Below, piece after piece: positions 33,469 to 42,045 of a stretch of 59,050 bases of DNA. The position numbers and the translations under genes were made by a program. Below the pieces are notes generated by a model, which did not search any database, was not told the DNA's origin, and saw only the letters and a list, made by a program, of their open reading frames with translations. The first letter of the stretch is position 1; the number at the start of each line of letters is the position of its first letter. This DNA is from JARBUG01 sp035628915 (lineage in GTDB: Bacteria > Bacillota > Sulfobacillia > Symbiobacteriales > Symbiobacteriaceae), in assembly GCA_035628915.1 (NCBI GenBank), contig DASPIW010000010.1, forward strand, positions 1-59,050, given 5' to 3'.

Positions 33469-33476
33469 AGCCGAGA

Positions 33477-33504
33477 AAGGCGCCGGTGCTTGCACTGGCG
33501 CCTT
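33477..33504 (+). terminator. Terminator of the bkd genes
   Basis: A 12-bp stem with one mismatch (AAGGCGCCGGTG / CACTGGCGCCTT) followed by CATTTG, 8 nt after the E2 stop. Confidence 0.75.
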
Positions 33505-33507
33505 CAT

Positions 33508-33537
33508 TTGACGTGATTTGGCTATGGTGCCTACACT
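33508..33537 (+). promoter_or_regulatory. Promoter of a small-peptide gene
   Basis: TTGACG, an 18-nt spacer and TACACT, 34 nt before a GTG that has a good ribosome site. Confidence 0.6.
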
Positions 33538-33571
33538 GAGATCAGAGACAGCGGAAAGGGGTGAGGTGCCT

Positions 33572-33637
33572 GTGTCGATGCCCGGACCTCGCTTTACCTT
33601 TGAAGACTACAACGTCGCCGACATGTTCCGGGACTGA
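33572..33637 (+). CDS. 21-residue peptide, unknown
   Basis: GTG 33572 (or ATG 33578) follows AAAGGGGTGAGGT and a promoter-like element. The product is MSMPGPRFTFEDYNVADMFRD, soluble and acidic, with four aromatic residues. No family is recognised. A promoter, ribosome site and short open frame in sequence make it more than a chance frame, but the peptide is very short. Confidence 0.4.
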   Translation: MSMPGPRFTFEDYNVADMFRD

Positions 33638-33688
33638 TCTCCCGGCAGGGAGAGACGTGTTACGGACCCCGCCAAGGAGCAGCCCGAC

Positions 33689-33946
33689 ATGACTGCTATG
33701 CTTGCGCTACTGCTATGGGTCCTCCACGGAATGCCGCTGTGGTGGTCGTGGGGGCAATTCCGCCCCCATATCGCCCTGCTCCACGGGCTCCTGGTCGCCC
33801 TGCTCGCGGGCGGCCTGATCGCCCTGGGCGCCCCCCCGTGGCTCGTCACGGGCGCCGCCGCCGTGGCCGCACTTACTCGCCCGTCAGCGACGCGATCAGG
33901 TCGCCGATCACCGGGTAGCGGTGCGGCTGGCCGCCAAACGCCTTGA
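33689..33946 (+). CDS. Small membrane protein, 3' end runs into the opposite gene
   Basis: An 85-residue frame, ATG 33689, about 9 nt after AAGGAG. The first 60 residues are hydrophobic with two helices (LALLLWVLHGMPLWWSWG and LLHGLLVALLAGGLIALGA). From about residue 62 the product turns arginine/serine-rich as it overlaps the end of the leftward DUF4870 gene by 74 bp. The 3' part is therefore probably not original; the gene may be truncated. Function unknown. Confidence 0.4.
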   Translation: MTAMLALLLWVLHGMPLWWSWGQFRPHIALLHGLLVALLAGGLIALGAPPWLVTGAAAVAALTRPSATRSGRRSPGSGAAGRQTP

Positions 33947-34283
33947 CCATCGCCATGATCACCAGCACCAGAACCGTCAGCCCAAGCACCGCCGTGGCCA
34001 GGCCGGCCAGCAACATCGGGCCGATGAAGCCGGCTGTGAATAGCCGGACCGGGTTGAACGCGACCCACAGGCCGGCACCGCCCACCAGGGTGCCGAAAGC
34101 GAACCGAATCAGGTACAGGATGACCGAGACGCCCAGTGCCTGCTTGACGTGGTTGGCTACGAATTTGGACTTGGGCAGATAGACCACCAGCATGATGATC
34201 TGGAACGCGAGACCGAGCCAGCCAAACAGGACGCCCAGGTGGACCAGACCGGCAAGTGTGCGTTCTTCTTGCGATACCGTCAT
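33873..34283 (-). CDS. DUF4870 (Tic20-like) membrane protein
   Basis: A 136-residue protein with a hydrophilic start (MTVSQEERTLAGLVHLGVLFG) and three to four helices. SKFVANHVKQALGVSVILYL carries the family's conserved lysine/histidine motif between helices, and the protein ends with YPVIGDLIASLTGE. ATG 34283 lies 11 nt after GGAGG; ATG 34301 lacks a ribosome site. The function of this family is not established. Confidence 0.82.
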   Translation of the reverse strand: MTVSQEERTLAGLVHLGVLFGWLGLAFQIIMLVVYLPKSKFVANHVKQALGVSVILYLIRFAFGTLVGGAGLWVAFNPVRLFTAGFIGPMLLAGLATAVLGLTVLVLVIMAMVKAFGGQPHRYPVIGDLIASLTGE

Positions 34284-34317
34284 AACAGCATTCGCCTCCA
34301 TATGTAGTGCGGCAGGG

Positions 34318-34344
34318 GATTCCCCATTCGGAGGGGAATCTTTT
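34318..34344 (+). terminator. Hairpin with T-run upstream of lipA
   Basis: GATTCCCC and GGGGAATC form an 8-bp stem followed by TTTT on the plus strand. It could end rightward transcription from 33508, or act as an attenuator within a lipA leader. Confidence 0.5.
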
Positions 34345-34435
34345 CGTATACGAGACTCTTCACCGGGCTGGTTTGGTTCACCCAAACATGGCCGGCTTAG
34401 GGTAAACTGAAGGGGACCACTTTGGAGCATAGGAA

Positions 34436-35404
34436 GTGACTGTCTTGGGGGAGTTCAAGACCGACCCTGAACTCGCACTGCCGGTGATGCCCAGCCGGGC
34501 ACGCGCAGACGTCAGCCGCAAGCCCGAATGGCTCAAGATCAGCCTGCAGACCGACCCCGACTTTTCCGAGCTAAAGAAGCTGATGCGGGGCAAGGGGCTG
34601 CACACGGTCTGCGAAGAAGCCCGCTGCCCGAACATATTTGACTGCTGGAACCGGCGCACGGCGACTTTCATGATTCTCGGCGAGGTCTGCACCCGCAACT
34701 GCGGCTTCTGCGCCGTCACGTCGGGCATGCCGTCGGAACTGGATATGGCCGAACCGGAGAAAGTGGCCGACGCCTGTGTGCAGATGAACCTACGCCATGT
34801 GGTGGTCACGTCCGTCGCCCGCGACGACCTGAAGGACGGCGGCGCATCGATTTTCGCCGAGACCATCCGGGCGATTCGGCGCAAGAACCCCATGACCGGC
34901 GTGGAAGTCCTGATTTCCGACTTTAACGGCGACCCGGACGACCTCCAGGTCGTCATGGACGCCGAGCCAGATGTGCTCAACCACAATATTGAGACCGTGC
35001 GCCGCCTCTCGGACCGGGTCCGGTCCCGGGCCAAGTACGACCGGTCGCTGGAGCTGCTGCGCCGGGCAAAGGCCATGAAGCCGCAGATTCCGACGAAGTC
35101 GTCGATCATGGTCGGGCTGGGCGAGACGATGCAGGAGCTGTACGAGGCGATGGACGACCTGCGGGCCAATCAGGTGGAGATCGTCACTTTCGGGCAGTAC
35201 CTCCGGCCCACAGCCCGCCACCTGGCGGTGGAGAAGTTCTACACGCCCGAGGAGTTCGGCCATCTGCGGGACGAAGGCTTCAAGCGGGGTTTCGCCCACG
35301 TGCAGTCCGGGCCGCTGGTCCGCTCCAGCTACCACGCCGACGAGCAGTCGGCGGGCGCCGTTGCCAGGCGCCAGGCCGAATCAGCAGCTGAGACCGGCGC
35401 ATAA
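34436..35404 (+). CDS. lipA: Lipoyl synthase
   Basis: A 322-residue radical-SAM enzyme that inserts two sulfurs into octanoyl groups on lipoyl domains. The auxiliary cluster ligands are in CEEARCPNIFDC (C-x4-C-x5-C), the SAM cluster in CTRNCGFC (C-x3-C-x2-C), and the C-terminal RSSYHAD supplies the conserved serine ligand. GTG 34436 follows GGAG at a long spacing. Located close to the E2 and E3 genes, it can supply the cofactor they need; no lipB or lipM is seen. Confidence 0.96.
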   Translation: MTVLGEFKTDPELALPVMPSRARADVSRKPEWLKISLQTDPDFSELKKLMRGKGLHTVCEEARCPNIFDCWNRRTATFMILGEVCTRNCGFCAVTSGMPSELDMAEPEKVADACVQMNLRHVVVTSVARDDLKDGGASIFAETIRAIRRKNPMTGVEVLISDFNGDPDDLQVVMDAEPDVLNHNIETVRRLSDRVRSRAKYDRSLELLRRAKAMKPQIPTKSSIMVGLGETMQELYEAMDDLRANQVEIVTFGQYLRPTARHLAVEKFYTPEEFGHLRDEGFKRGFAHVQSGPLVRSSYHADEQSAGAVARRQAESAAETGA

Positions 35405-35414
35405 GCATACTGAA

Positions 35415-35450
35415 CCACGCCGCCCGGCAACCGAGGGCGGCGTGGTTTTT
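35415..35450 (+). terminator. Rho-independent terminator of lipA
   Basis: A perfect 11-bp stem (CCACGCCGCCC / GGGCGGCGTGG) followed by TTTTT, 11 nt after the stop codon. Confidence 0.92.
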
Positions 35451-35490
35451 GCTGTATTGGCTTCCGCTGGCAGGCAGGACTTTGCGCAAC

Positions 35491-35520
35491 TTGGCCGAAA
35501 TGACTATGCCTGTATATAAT
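35491..35520 (+). promoter_or_regulatory. Sigma-A-type promoter of the zinc-ribbon protein gene
   Basis: TTGGCC, an 18-nt spacer and TATAAT, 41 nt before the start codon. Confidence 0.75.
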
Positions 35521-35560
35521 GACCTGATTACTTGGTCTACCGACAACAAGGGGGCGCCCG

Positions 35561-37093
35561 ATGATGCAGTGTCCACAGTGCGGTGCAGAAGTGGGGAATG
35601 CGAAGTTCTGCGGGTCCTGCGGGGCGGCCGCGCCGGCGGCTGCAGCGCAACAGCAGCCATACCAGCAGCCGTATCAGCAACCGTACCAGCAGCCTTACCA
35701 ACAGCCATATCCGATGCCCATGCCCCCCCGGAAGAAGAGTCTGACCTGGCTTTGGATCATCCTTGGCGTTGCCGGATTCCTCCTGGTCGCCATCATCGGC
35801 CTCGCCCTGCTCGGCGATGATGACCCCAGGCCGCAGCCTACACCTGACAAGAAGGACCAGGCTGTGGTGGCCAACGGGGCGGACGCCGTGGTGAAACAGT
35901 ACCTGGACCACCGGAAGGCCGGCGCCCTGGACAAGGCCTATGAACTGATCAGCCCCAAGGCGCGGGAAACCTTTTCCTTTGCCGACTATCAGGAGTATTA
36001 CAAGGACGCCAAAATCGTCTCGTACGGGAGAATCGAAGTAACCCAGGGCGCCAAAGACCCCTGGTACGCAGTGCCGGTACACGACGTCAACGTCGGAGAC
36101 TACACGTACCCCACCATGCCGCTGGTGGCGGTCAAGGCGGACGGCCGCTTCTGGGTCGCCCTGGATAATCCCCTGAACCTGAAAATGGACAACGCCTTCG
36201 CGGACAAGAACTACGCGGAAGCCCTGAAGCTGGCTGACCAAATGCTCGCCATCAATCCGGCCAGCTACTTCGCCTACTACAACCAGGGGTGGGCGTATTT
36301 GGAGACCCAGCAGAACGCGCTGGGACTGAAGGCGTTCACCGAAGCGAGCAAATACGCCGTCGCCGAAGACAAGCCGGCAGTGCTGCGCGCCACCGCTGCC
36401 GCCTATGGCCGTATGAAACAGTGGGAGCAGGCGGCGACGCAGGCGGAGGAGGCCCGCAAGGTGGGGCAGACCCAGGCCGCGAACTATGAGGAGAACTGGC
36501 TCCGCGGCTTGGATCAGGACCTTGCGATCTATTACAACCAGTTGGGCAAGTACCCCCAGGCGATCGAACTGCTGGATCAGCTCTTTCAGGCGGATCCCAA
36601 GGGCAACTGGGGCGGCAACGCATCCGTCGCGCTGGAGCGCAGGCCCTACAAGGTGGAGAACGGTCTGGCCACCTACAAGCTCTTCCGGCAGGGTGTCAAT
36701 TTCGCCCTGCCCCAGGACTGGGTGGTCTCCATGGAGACGACGGGCGGCGACTGGTGGTTTGCCACCCATCCGTCATCGCCGCAGGGCCGGATCGACATGG
36801 GCGTCTACTTCCGCGGCGATTACATCGGCAAGACGATGGACGAAGCCGTCGAGGGCCTGTTGGAGCAGTACCGGGAGCCCATCGGGTCGCCCAGGCAGGA
36901 TATCGACATTACAGGCAGACAGAATCTGACCGTGGGCGGCAAGCCCGCCGTGCGCCTCGATTTCAGCAACGGGACGGTATCGGTGCTGGTGCCAGGCGCC
37001 GCCCAGGCCTGGATCGACTTCCACTGGTTCAACCGGCCGGAGTCGAAAGCCGCGATTGACGTGATACTGCCCACCGTACAGTTCAGCCGATAG
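35561..37093 (+). CDS. Zinc-ribbon membrane protein with TPR-like region
   Basis: A 510-residue protein. Residues 2-21 form a zinc ribbon (CPQCGAEVGNAKFCGSCG), followed by a repetitive QPYQ-rich linker (about 30-52) and one transmembrane helix (about 62-84, WLWIILGVAGFLLVAIIGLAL). The rest should be outside. It comprises a domain with AYELISPKARETFSFADYQEYY, TPR-like helices from about 210 to 340 (AEALKLADQMLAINPASYFAYYNQGWAYLE) and a C-terminal beta-rich domain (from 365). The layout resembles the zinc-ribbon sensors of Firmicutes, with function unknown. ATG 35561 or 35564. Confidence 0.8.
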   Translation: MMQCPQCGAEVGNAKFCGSCGAAAPAAAAQQQPYQQPYQQPYQQPYQQPYPMPMPPRKKSLTWLWIILGVAGFLLVAIIGLALLGDDDPRPQPTPDKKDQAVVANGADAVVKQYLDHRKAGALDKAYELISPKARETFSFADYQEYYKDAKIVSYGRIEVTQGAKDPWYAVPVHDVNVGDYTYPTMPLVAVKADGRFWVALDNPLNLKMDNAFADKNYAEALKLADQMLAINPASYFAYYNQGWAYLETQQNALGLKAFTEASKYAVAEDKPAVLRATAAAYGRMKQWEQAATQAEEARKVGQTQAANYEENWLRGLDQDLAIYYNQLGKYPQAIELLDQLFQADPKGNWGGNASVALERRPYKVENGLATYKLFRQGVNFALPQDWVVSMETTGGDWWFATHPSSPQGRIDMGVYFRGDYIGKTMDEAVEGLLEQYREPIGSPRQDIDITGRQNLTVGGKPAVRLDFSNGTVSVLVPGAAQAWIDFHWFNRPESKAAIDVILPTVQFSR

Positions 37094-37099
37094 CAGGAC

Positions 37100-37131
37100 A
37101 GGGGCCGCAACCGTGACGGGTTGCGGCCCCT
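37100..37131. terminator. Terminator between convergent genes
   Basis: A 13-bp stem (AGGGGCCGCAACC / GGTTGCGGCCCCT) with a loop of about 5 nt, between the zinc-ribbon gene and the leftward UvrA-like gene. Confidence 0.7.
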
Positions 37132-37146
37132 GAGCGTCCGAACGAG

Positions 37147-39672
37147 TCATGTTCCCAGGAGGGGCCGGAGGACCCGGCCGGTATGGGAGGCCGCTACTTC
37201 GGCCACCTGCTCCGGCGTGCCTTCGGCAATCACCTGCCCGCCGGCCTTGCCGCCTTCGGGGCCCAGGTCGATGATCCAGTCGGCCACCTTGATGAGATCC
37301 ATGTTATGCTCGACGACGACAACGGTGTTGCCGGCGTCGGCCAGCCCCTGCAGCACCTTGATCAGGTTGGCGGTGTCGGCGGCGTGCAGCCCCATCGACG
37401 GCTCGTCGAGCAGGTATAGGCTCCGTCCGGCGCCCCGCCGCCCCAGCTCCTTGGCCAGCTTGATGCGCTGCGCCTCGCCGCCCGAAAGGGTCGTCGCCGG
37501 CTGCCCCAGCTTCAGGTAGCCCAGTCCGCACTCGACCATCAGGGAGAGCCGGTCATACACCGGCGCCACCTCGCGGAAGAGATCGGCGCCCTGCTCGATG
37601 GCCATGTCCAGCACGTCGGCGATGCTGTAGCCCCCATATCGGGCCGCCAGCACCTGTTCTTTGAAGCGCCGGCCCCGGCAGGCCGGGCACCGCACCGTCA
37701 CGTTGGGCAGGAAATGCATCTGGACCGTCAGGACCCCGGCGCCCTGGCACTTCTCGCACCGGCCCCCCGCGACGTTGAAGGAGAAGTGCCCGTCCGTCAG
37801 CCCGTGGCTCTTCGAGTAAGGCAGCGAGGCGTAGACCTTGCGGATGGCGGCAAAGGCGTCGGTATAGGTCGCGGCGTTCGAGCGCGGCGTCAGCCCGATG
37901 GCCGTCTGGTCGACCGTCACAATCCGGTCGAGGTGCTCCCAGCCGCGGATCGCGTCGTGCTCCCCCGGCTGGTCGGCGGCCCCGTAGAACCGCTGACGGG
38001 CGGCGCGGTCCAAAATGTCAAAGAGCAGGGTCGACTTCCCGGATCCCGATACGCCCGTAACAGCGATGAGCTTGCCGAGCGGCAGGCTGACGGTGATGTT
38101 CTTCAGATTGTGCGCCCGGGCGCCCTCAATGGTCAGGTGCGTCCCGTCGCCGGGCCGCCGGGCCGCCGGCGCGGCGATCGATTCCGCCCCGGAGAGGAAC
38201 CGCCCGGTCGGCGATTCGGCCACCTGCGCCACTTCCGCCGGCGTTCCCGCCGCCACCACTTCACCGCCCTTGCGCCCGGCGCCGGGGCCCATATCGATGA
38301 TGTAATCCGCCGCGGCGATCAGTTCCAGGTCATGCTCGATCACCACCACCGTGTTGCCCAGGTCCCGCAGGCGGCGGAGGATATCGATCAGGAGCGCCGT
38401 GTCGCGCTGGTGCAGACCGAGGGTGGGCTCGTCCAGCACGTAGATGACGCCTTCCAGCCCGGAGCCCAGCAGCGCCGCCAGGCGGAGGCGCTGGCCCTCG
38501 CCGTACGACAGCGTCGGCGAGGAACGCTCCATGGTCAGGTAGCCCACGCCCACGCGTAGAATCCGCCTGATCCGCTCCCGCAGATCATCCATGATCGGCT
38601 GAATGATCGACCATTCGGCGGGATCGACGACCGCCGGCAGCGACTCGATCCACTCGGCCAGGTCGGTCAGGGGCATCTGCGAGAGCGGAATGATCGTCTG
38701 ACCGGCCACGGTGACCTGCCGGCTCTCGGCCCGCAGGCGCTGGCCTTCACAGTCGGGGCACGGGTAGCTGTGGATGTATCGCTCCATCTTCTCACGGTAT
38801 TTCTGATCCTCGATGCGGGCGGCGTAGCGCCGCATGAAGCTGGTGACGACGCCTTCAAAGCGTCCGGCGCTCACGGTAGCAGGCGGCTGGGCGCCGGGGA
38901 AGCGCCGGCGGAACTGCGGGCTCTCCGCACCGTACAGAAACAGATCCCGCTGCACGTCGCCGTACTCCCGAATGGGCAGGTTGGGATCGAACCGGAACCC
39001 GTAATGCGCGGCCGCCTTTTGCAGGGTATTCATCTGATACGTGTTGAATCCTTCAACCCAACCGTGAACGGCGCCTTCGGGGATGCTCTTGCTCTCGTCG
39101 ACCAGCTGGCTCACGTCCACCTGATTGACGACGCCCAGACCCGTGCAGGTGGGGCAGGCGCCCTCCAGCTTGTTAAAGGAGAAGTGGCCCATCTCGAACT
39201 CCTGAACCTTTGTGCCGCAGTGCGGGCAGGGATAGGTGGCCGCTTCGTCGGGCTCGTCTGCTTCTTCCAGGGTGATCTCCTCAAGCATGTGGGGCGGCGC
39301 GATATCCTTGCCGCAGGCGGGGCAGGGCCGGTGCCCGATCTTGGCGAACAGGACCCGCAAATAGGTGTATATGTCCGTCTCGGTGCCGACCGTGGAGCGC
39401 GGGCTGCGGTTGGTCAGGTGCTGGTCGACGCTGATGGTCGGCGACAGGCCTTCAATCCGGTCGATGGGCGGCCTTTGCAGCTGGAACGTGACCATGCCGA
39501 CCGACTCCAGGAACTGCCGCTGGCCTTCCTTGTGCAGGGTCTCGAAGGCGAGCGCGGACTTGCCCGACCCGGAGAGTCCGGTCAGGACGACCAACTTGTA
39601 CTTGGGAATGCGGACCGTGACGTTCTTCAGGTTGTGGAGCCGGGCGCCCCGGATGATGATCTCGTCAGACAT
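37147..39672 (-). CDS. uvrA: Class II UvrA-like ABC ATPase
   Basis: An 841-residue protein with two ABC domains and zinc modules: GLSGSGKSALAFETLH (first Walker A), CPACG, CPHCG, GACPTCTGLG, YPCPDCEGQRL, GVSGSGKSTLLFD (second Walker A), CEKCQGAGVL, CPACRGRRF, LSGGEAQRIKLAKELGRRG and LDEPSMGLHAAD. Canonical UvrA has about 940 residues; the segment that binds UvrB, between the first CPxC and the second, is absent. It is thus the short paralog type found beside a housekeeping UvrA, linked to DNA protection or drug resistance. ATG 39672 follows AAAGGAG. It is divergent from the MerR-like regulator. Confidence 0.92.
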   Translation of the reverse strand: MSDEIIIRGARLHNLKNVTVRIPKYKLVVLTGLSGSGKSALAFETLHKEGQRQFLESVGMVTFQLQRPPIDRIEGLSPTISVDQHLTNRSPRSTVGTETDIYTYLRVLFAKIGHRPCPACGKDIAPPHMLEEITLEEADEPDEAATYPCPHCGTKVQEFEMGHFSFNKLEGACPTCTGLGVVNQVDVSQLVDESKSIPEGAVHGWVEGFNTYQMNTLQKAAAHYGFRFDPNLPIREYGDVQRDLFLYGAESPQFRRRFPGAQPPATVSAGRFEGVVTSFMRRYAARIEDQKYREKMERYIHSYPCPDCEGQRLRAESRQVTVAGQTIIPLSQMPLTDLAEWIESLPAVVDPAEWSIIQPIMDDLRERIRRILRVGVGYLTMERSSPTLSYGEGQRLRLAALLGSGLEGVIYVLDEPTLGLHQRDTALLIDILRRLRDLGNTVVVIEHDLELIAAADYIIDMGPGAGRKGGEVVAAGTPAEVAQVAESPTGRFLSGAESIAAPAARRPGDGTHLTIEGARAHNLKNITVSLPLGKLIAVTGVSGSGKSTLLFDILDRAARQRFYGAADQPGEHDAIRGWEHLDRIVTVDQTAIGLTPRSNAATYTDAFAAIRKVYASLPYSKSHGLTDGHFSFNVAGGRCEKCQGAGVLTVQMHFLPNVTVRCPACRGRRFKEQVLAARYGGYSIADVLDMAIEQGADLFREVAPVYDRLSLMVECGLGYLKLGQPATTLSGGEAQRIKLAKELGRRGAGRSLYLLDEPSMGLHAADTANLIKVLQGLADAGNTVVVVEHNMDLIKVADWIIDLGPEGGKAGGQVIAEGTPEQVAEVAASHTGRVLRPLLGT

Positions 39673-39758
39673 GCCGACGTCGCTCCTTTCGGGATTGACT
39701 ACCCGATGATTCTATCATAGCACCCCAACCTTCGTGCTCTAGTGGAGGGTTATAATTG

Positions 39759-40514
39759 ATGAAGCCCTTACGGACATCGGAGATCGCCAGAGCGACGGGG
39801 ATCCATGCCAATACGGTGCGCAAATACGAAGAGCTTGGCTATCTGCCCAGGCCGGTGCGCGGGGCAAACGGCTACCGGGAGTTTACGGAACGCCACCTGG
39901 ATCAGCTCAGGCTGGTTGTGGCGCTCTTCCGGTGCTCGTGGCTGGGGGAGACGATCAGACTAAAGGTCCTCGATACGGTCATGCTGTCGGCCACGGGCGA
40001 TTTCGCTGCCGCCAGGGAGGCCGGCGGCGCCGTACTGGCGCTGGTAGCCGGGGAGCGGCGCCGGGCTGAGCTGGCCGCCGAGCTTTTGGCCGAGTGGGCA
40101 AGCAGCCGGACCGCAGGCATCGCGGCGCCGGCGGGTATGTCGATCAAGGAAGCGGCGGCGTACCTGCACGTAACGGCCCACACGCTGCGGAACTGGGATC
40201 GGAACCGGCTGGTGGCGGTGCCGCGCGACCCGTCGAGCGGGTACCGGATGTACGGCCCCGCTGAACTGCGCCGGCTGATGGTGATCCGCGCCCTGCGCCG
40301 GGCGCGTTACAACTTGATGTCAATTCTGAACATGTTCCGCCAGCTCGAGGCCGACCCGAAGATCGACCCCCGGGCCGCCATCGACAGCCTGCCGCCGGGG
40401 GAGCCCGATATCTACCATTCGACGTACCGGTGGCTGACGAAAGTGAAAGTGATCGAAGGATTTGCCCGGGAGGCGGTGGCGCACTTAGAAGCGATGAGCC
40501 GGCGCTACGCGTGA
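39759..40514 (+). CDS. Regulator with two MerR-type DNA-binding domains
   Basis: A 251-residue protein. The first HTH (residues 4-60: TSEIARATGIHANTVRKYEELG, LPRPVRGANGYREF) and the second (about 127-195: SIKEAAAYLHVTAHTLRNWDRN, VPRDPSSGYRMYGPAELRRL) both have the MerR recognition helix and wing. A helical linker of about 65 residues joins them, and a helical tail follows. A tandem pair in one chain could bind an operator without the usual dimer. No metal-binding cysteines of MerR sensors are seen. ATG 39759 follows GGAGGG. The divergent UvrA-like gene is the obvious candidate target. Confidence 0.82.
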   Translation: MKPLRTSEIARATGIHANTVRKYEELGYLPRPVRGANGYREFTERHLDQLRLVVALFRCSWLGETIRLKVLDTVMLSATGDFAAAREAGGAVLALVAGERRRAELAAELLAEWASSRTAGIAAPAGMSIKEAAAYLHVTAHTLRNWDRNRLVAVPRDPSSGYRMYGPAELRRLMVIRALRRARYNLMSILNMFRQLEADPKIDPRAAIDSLPPGEPDIYHSTYRWLTKVKVIEGFAREAVAHLEAMSRRYA

Positions 40515-40597
40515 ATCGCGTCACTGGAAGAAGCCCGGAGGCTCGCCGCCTCGGATCCCTTTGTTGCTGCCGGAGCCGAAGAGTTCCATTCAGACAA

Positions 40598-40626
40598 GGG
40601 CCGCGACCGTCAGCCGGTCGCGGCCC
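40598..40626 (+). terminator. Terminator after the MerR-like gene
   Basis: A perfect 11-bp stem (GGGCCGCGACC / GGTCGCGGCCC) with a 7-nt loop and no U-tract, 84 nt after the stop. Confidence 0.6.
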
Positions 40627-40721
40627 ACGCGCGTCGCTCAAGAATCCTTCACGCAAACCGGAGCGCAATCTGCACATCCGTCTGGTTGAATCAAGGACGG
40701 AGATGAACTACAGGAGGGAAC

Positions 40722-41939
40722 GTGCAGATGCTGCGCAACCGAATGGTCGCCCTCTGCCTCTCGGCGGTGCTGCTGGCGGGTTGCTCCGCCGGTGCGACGC
40801 CCGCCGGCGGCACTCAGGCGCCGCCCCCGTCATCCGACAAGGCCACCGCACTGACCATCTACGCCCCCACAGGTCTGCGGCGGGAGGCCCTCGACGATGC
40901 CATTGAAGTGTACGAGGAGAAGCATCCCAACACGAAGATCCGCGTGCGTGAACTGCCCCCGCAGCAGATGATGACGAAGGACGGCGGTTTCAACCCCGCC
41001 ACCGTCGAGGGCGGCGACATCGTCCTGGTGCCCGATGGCCAGGCACAGGGCATGTACGCGGCCGGCATGCTCAGGGACCTCAGCAGCATCCGGGCGCCGC
41101 AGCTCAACGATCTGACCGCCCCTCTGTATGACGAGTTGGGCGTGAAGGACGGCAAGCGCTATGGCCTGCCGTACAGCCTCACCCCCGGCCTGATCATGGC
41201 CAACCCCGATGCGCTGTCCAGGGCCGGCGTAAAGATGCCCACTGTCGACTGGACGGTACAGGACTTCGAACAGGCGGTGGTCGCACTCCACGCAGCCGGC
41301 GCCAGCTACTTCCTGCCGCTCAATTCCCTGATCGATCCGCTCGTCCGCGCCTACGGCGGCGCGATGTACGATGCGGACCGGCAGGCCTGGGCCTTTGACA
41401 CGCCGGAAGCCAGACAGGGCCTTTCGCTGGTGGGACGTCTGACCAGGGACGGCGTTTTGACGGCGGGCACCGCCAACACGAAGATCATCATCGGCAACGG
41501 CCCGGGCGCCCCGGCCCTGAGCATACTGCCAGCCAAAGCCGGCGTCATGATGTCCGGCATGACGATGCTTCCCTTTCCCAAGGGGCCCAAAGGGCGCTCC
41601 ACTGCTGTATCCGCCCAGGTCGGCGCTGTCCTGAACACGTCTGCTGACCCGGAAGCTGCTGCCGACTTCCTCAAAGAGCTGATCTCCAACCCCGCCGCGC
41701 AGCAGGCGCTGGCCAAGGGCGGCGTCCGGCCTGTCATAGACGATGCCAAGGCCATAGCCGCCTGGCAGGAATCGGTGGGCAGTACCACCGCCCAGGCCAT
41801 CGACCTGTCGCTGGAAGGCGCACATGTGGAATCGGTCATCCCGAACTACGCTGACGCCCTCACCGGACTTGAACCCTTCTTCACCGGAAGGGCCACGCTC
41901 GACGAAGTCGTGCCCGGCCTGATCGCAAGGCTTCAGTAG
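40722..41939 (+). CDS. Extracellular solute-binding lipoprotein, copy 1
   Basis: A 405-residue family 1 type binding protein. A lipobox (LLAGC) ends the signal peptide. LTIYAPTGLRREALDDAIEVYEEKHPN opens the periplasmic fold, followed by GDIVLVPDGQAQGMYAAGML, YGLPYSLTPGLIMANPDAL and the C-terminal DFLKELISNPAAQQAL. Start GTG 40722 or ATG 40728, after AGGAGGG. The next gene is a full-length copy. No permease or ATPase of the sugar-uptake type is nearby, so its partners are elsewhere or it acts with the downstream exporter; the ligand is unknown. Confidence 0.85.
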   Translation: MQMLRNRMVALCLSAVLLAGCSAGATPAGGTQAPPPSSDKATALTIYAPTGLRREALDDAIEVYEEKHPNTKIRVRELPPQQMMTKDGGFNPATVEGGDIVLVPDGQAQGMYAAGMLRDLSSIRAPQLNDLTAPLYDELGVKDGKRYGLPYSLTPGLIMANPDALSRAGVKMPTVDWTVQDFEQAVVALHAAGASYFLPLNSLIDPLVRAYGGAMYDADRQAWAFDTPEARQGLSLVGRLTRDGVLTAGTANTKIIIGNGPGAPALSILPAKAGVMMSGMTMLPFPKGPKGRSTAVSAQVGAVLNTSADPEAAADFLKELISNPAAQQALAKGGVRPVIDDAKAIAAWQESVGSTTAQAIDLSLEGAHVESVIPNYADALTGLEPFFTGRATLDEVVPGLIARLQ

Positions 41940-42045
41940 CGCGCGGCCGCCACAGCTTGGTCAATATTCCTTCACGGAAACCGAAGCGGTATCTGCACCG
42001 GCTTCTGGTTGAATCAAGGACGAAGACGGACTTACAGGAGGGACT

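Noticed and set aside
35620..35715. The repetitive QPYQ-coding stretch as a non-coding tandem repeat
   Set aside because: It is in frame inside the zinc-ribbon protein and fits a flexible linker between the ribbon and the membrane helix.
39751..39756. TATAAT just before the MerR-like gene as a -10 box
   Set aside because: It lies only 3 nt before the start codon, inside the ribosome-site region, so it would need leaderless transcription for which there is no other sign.
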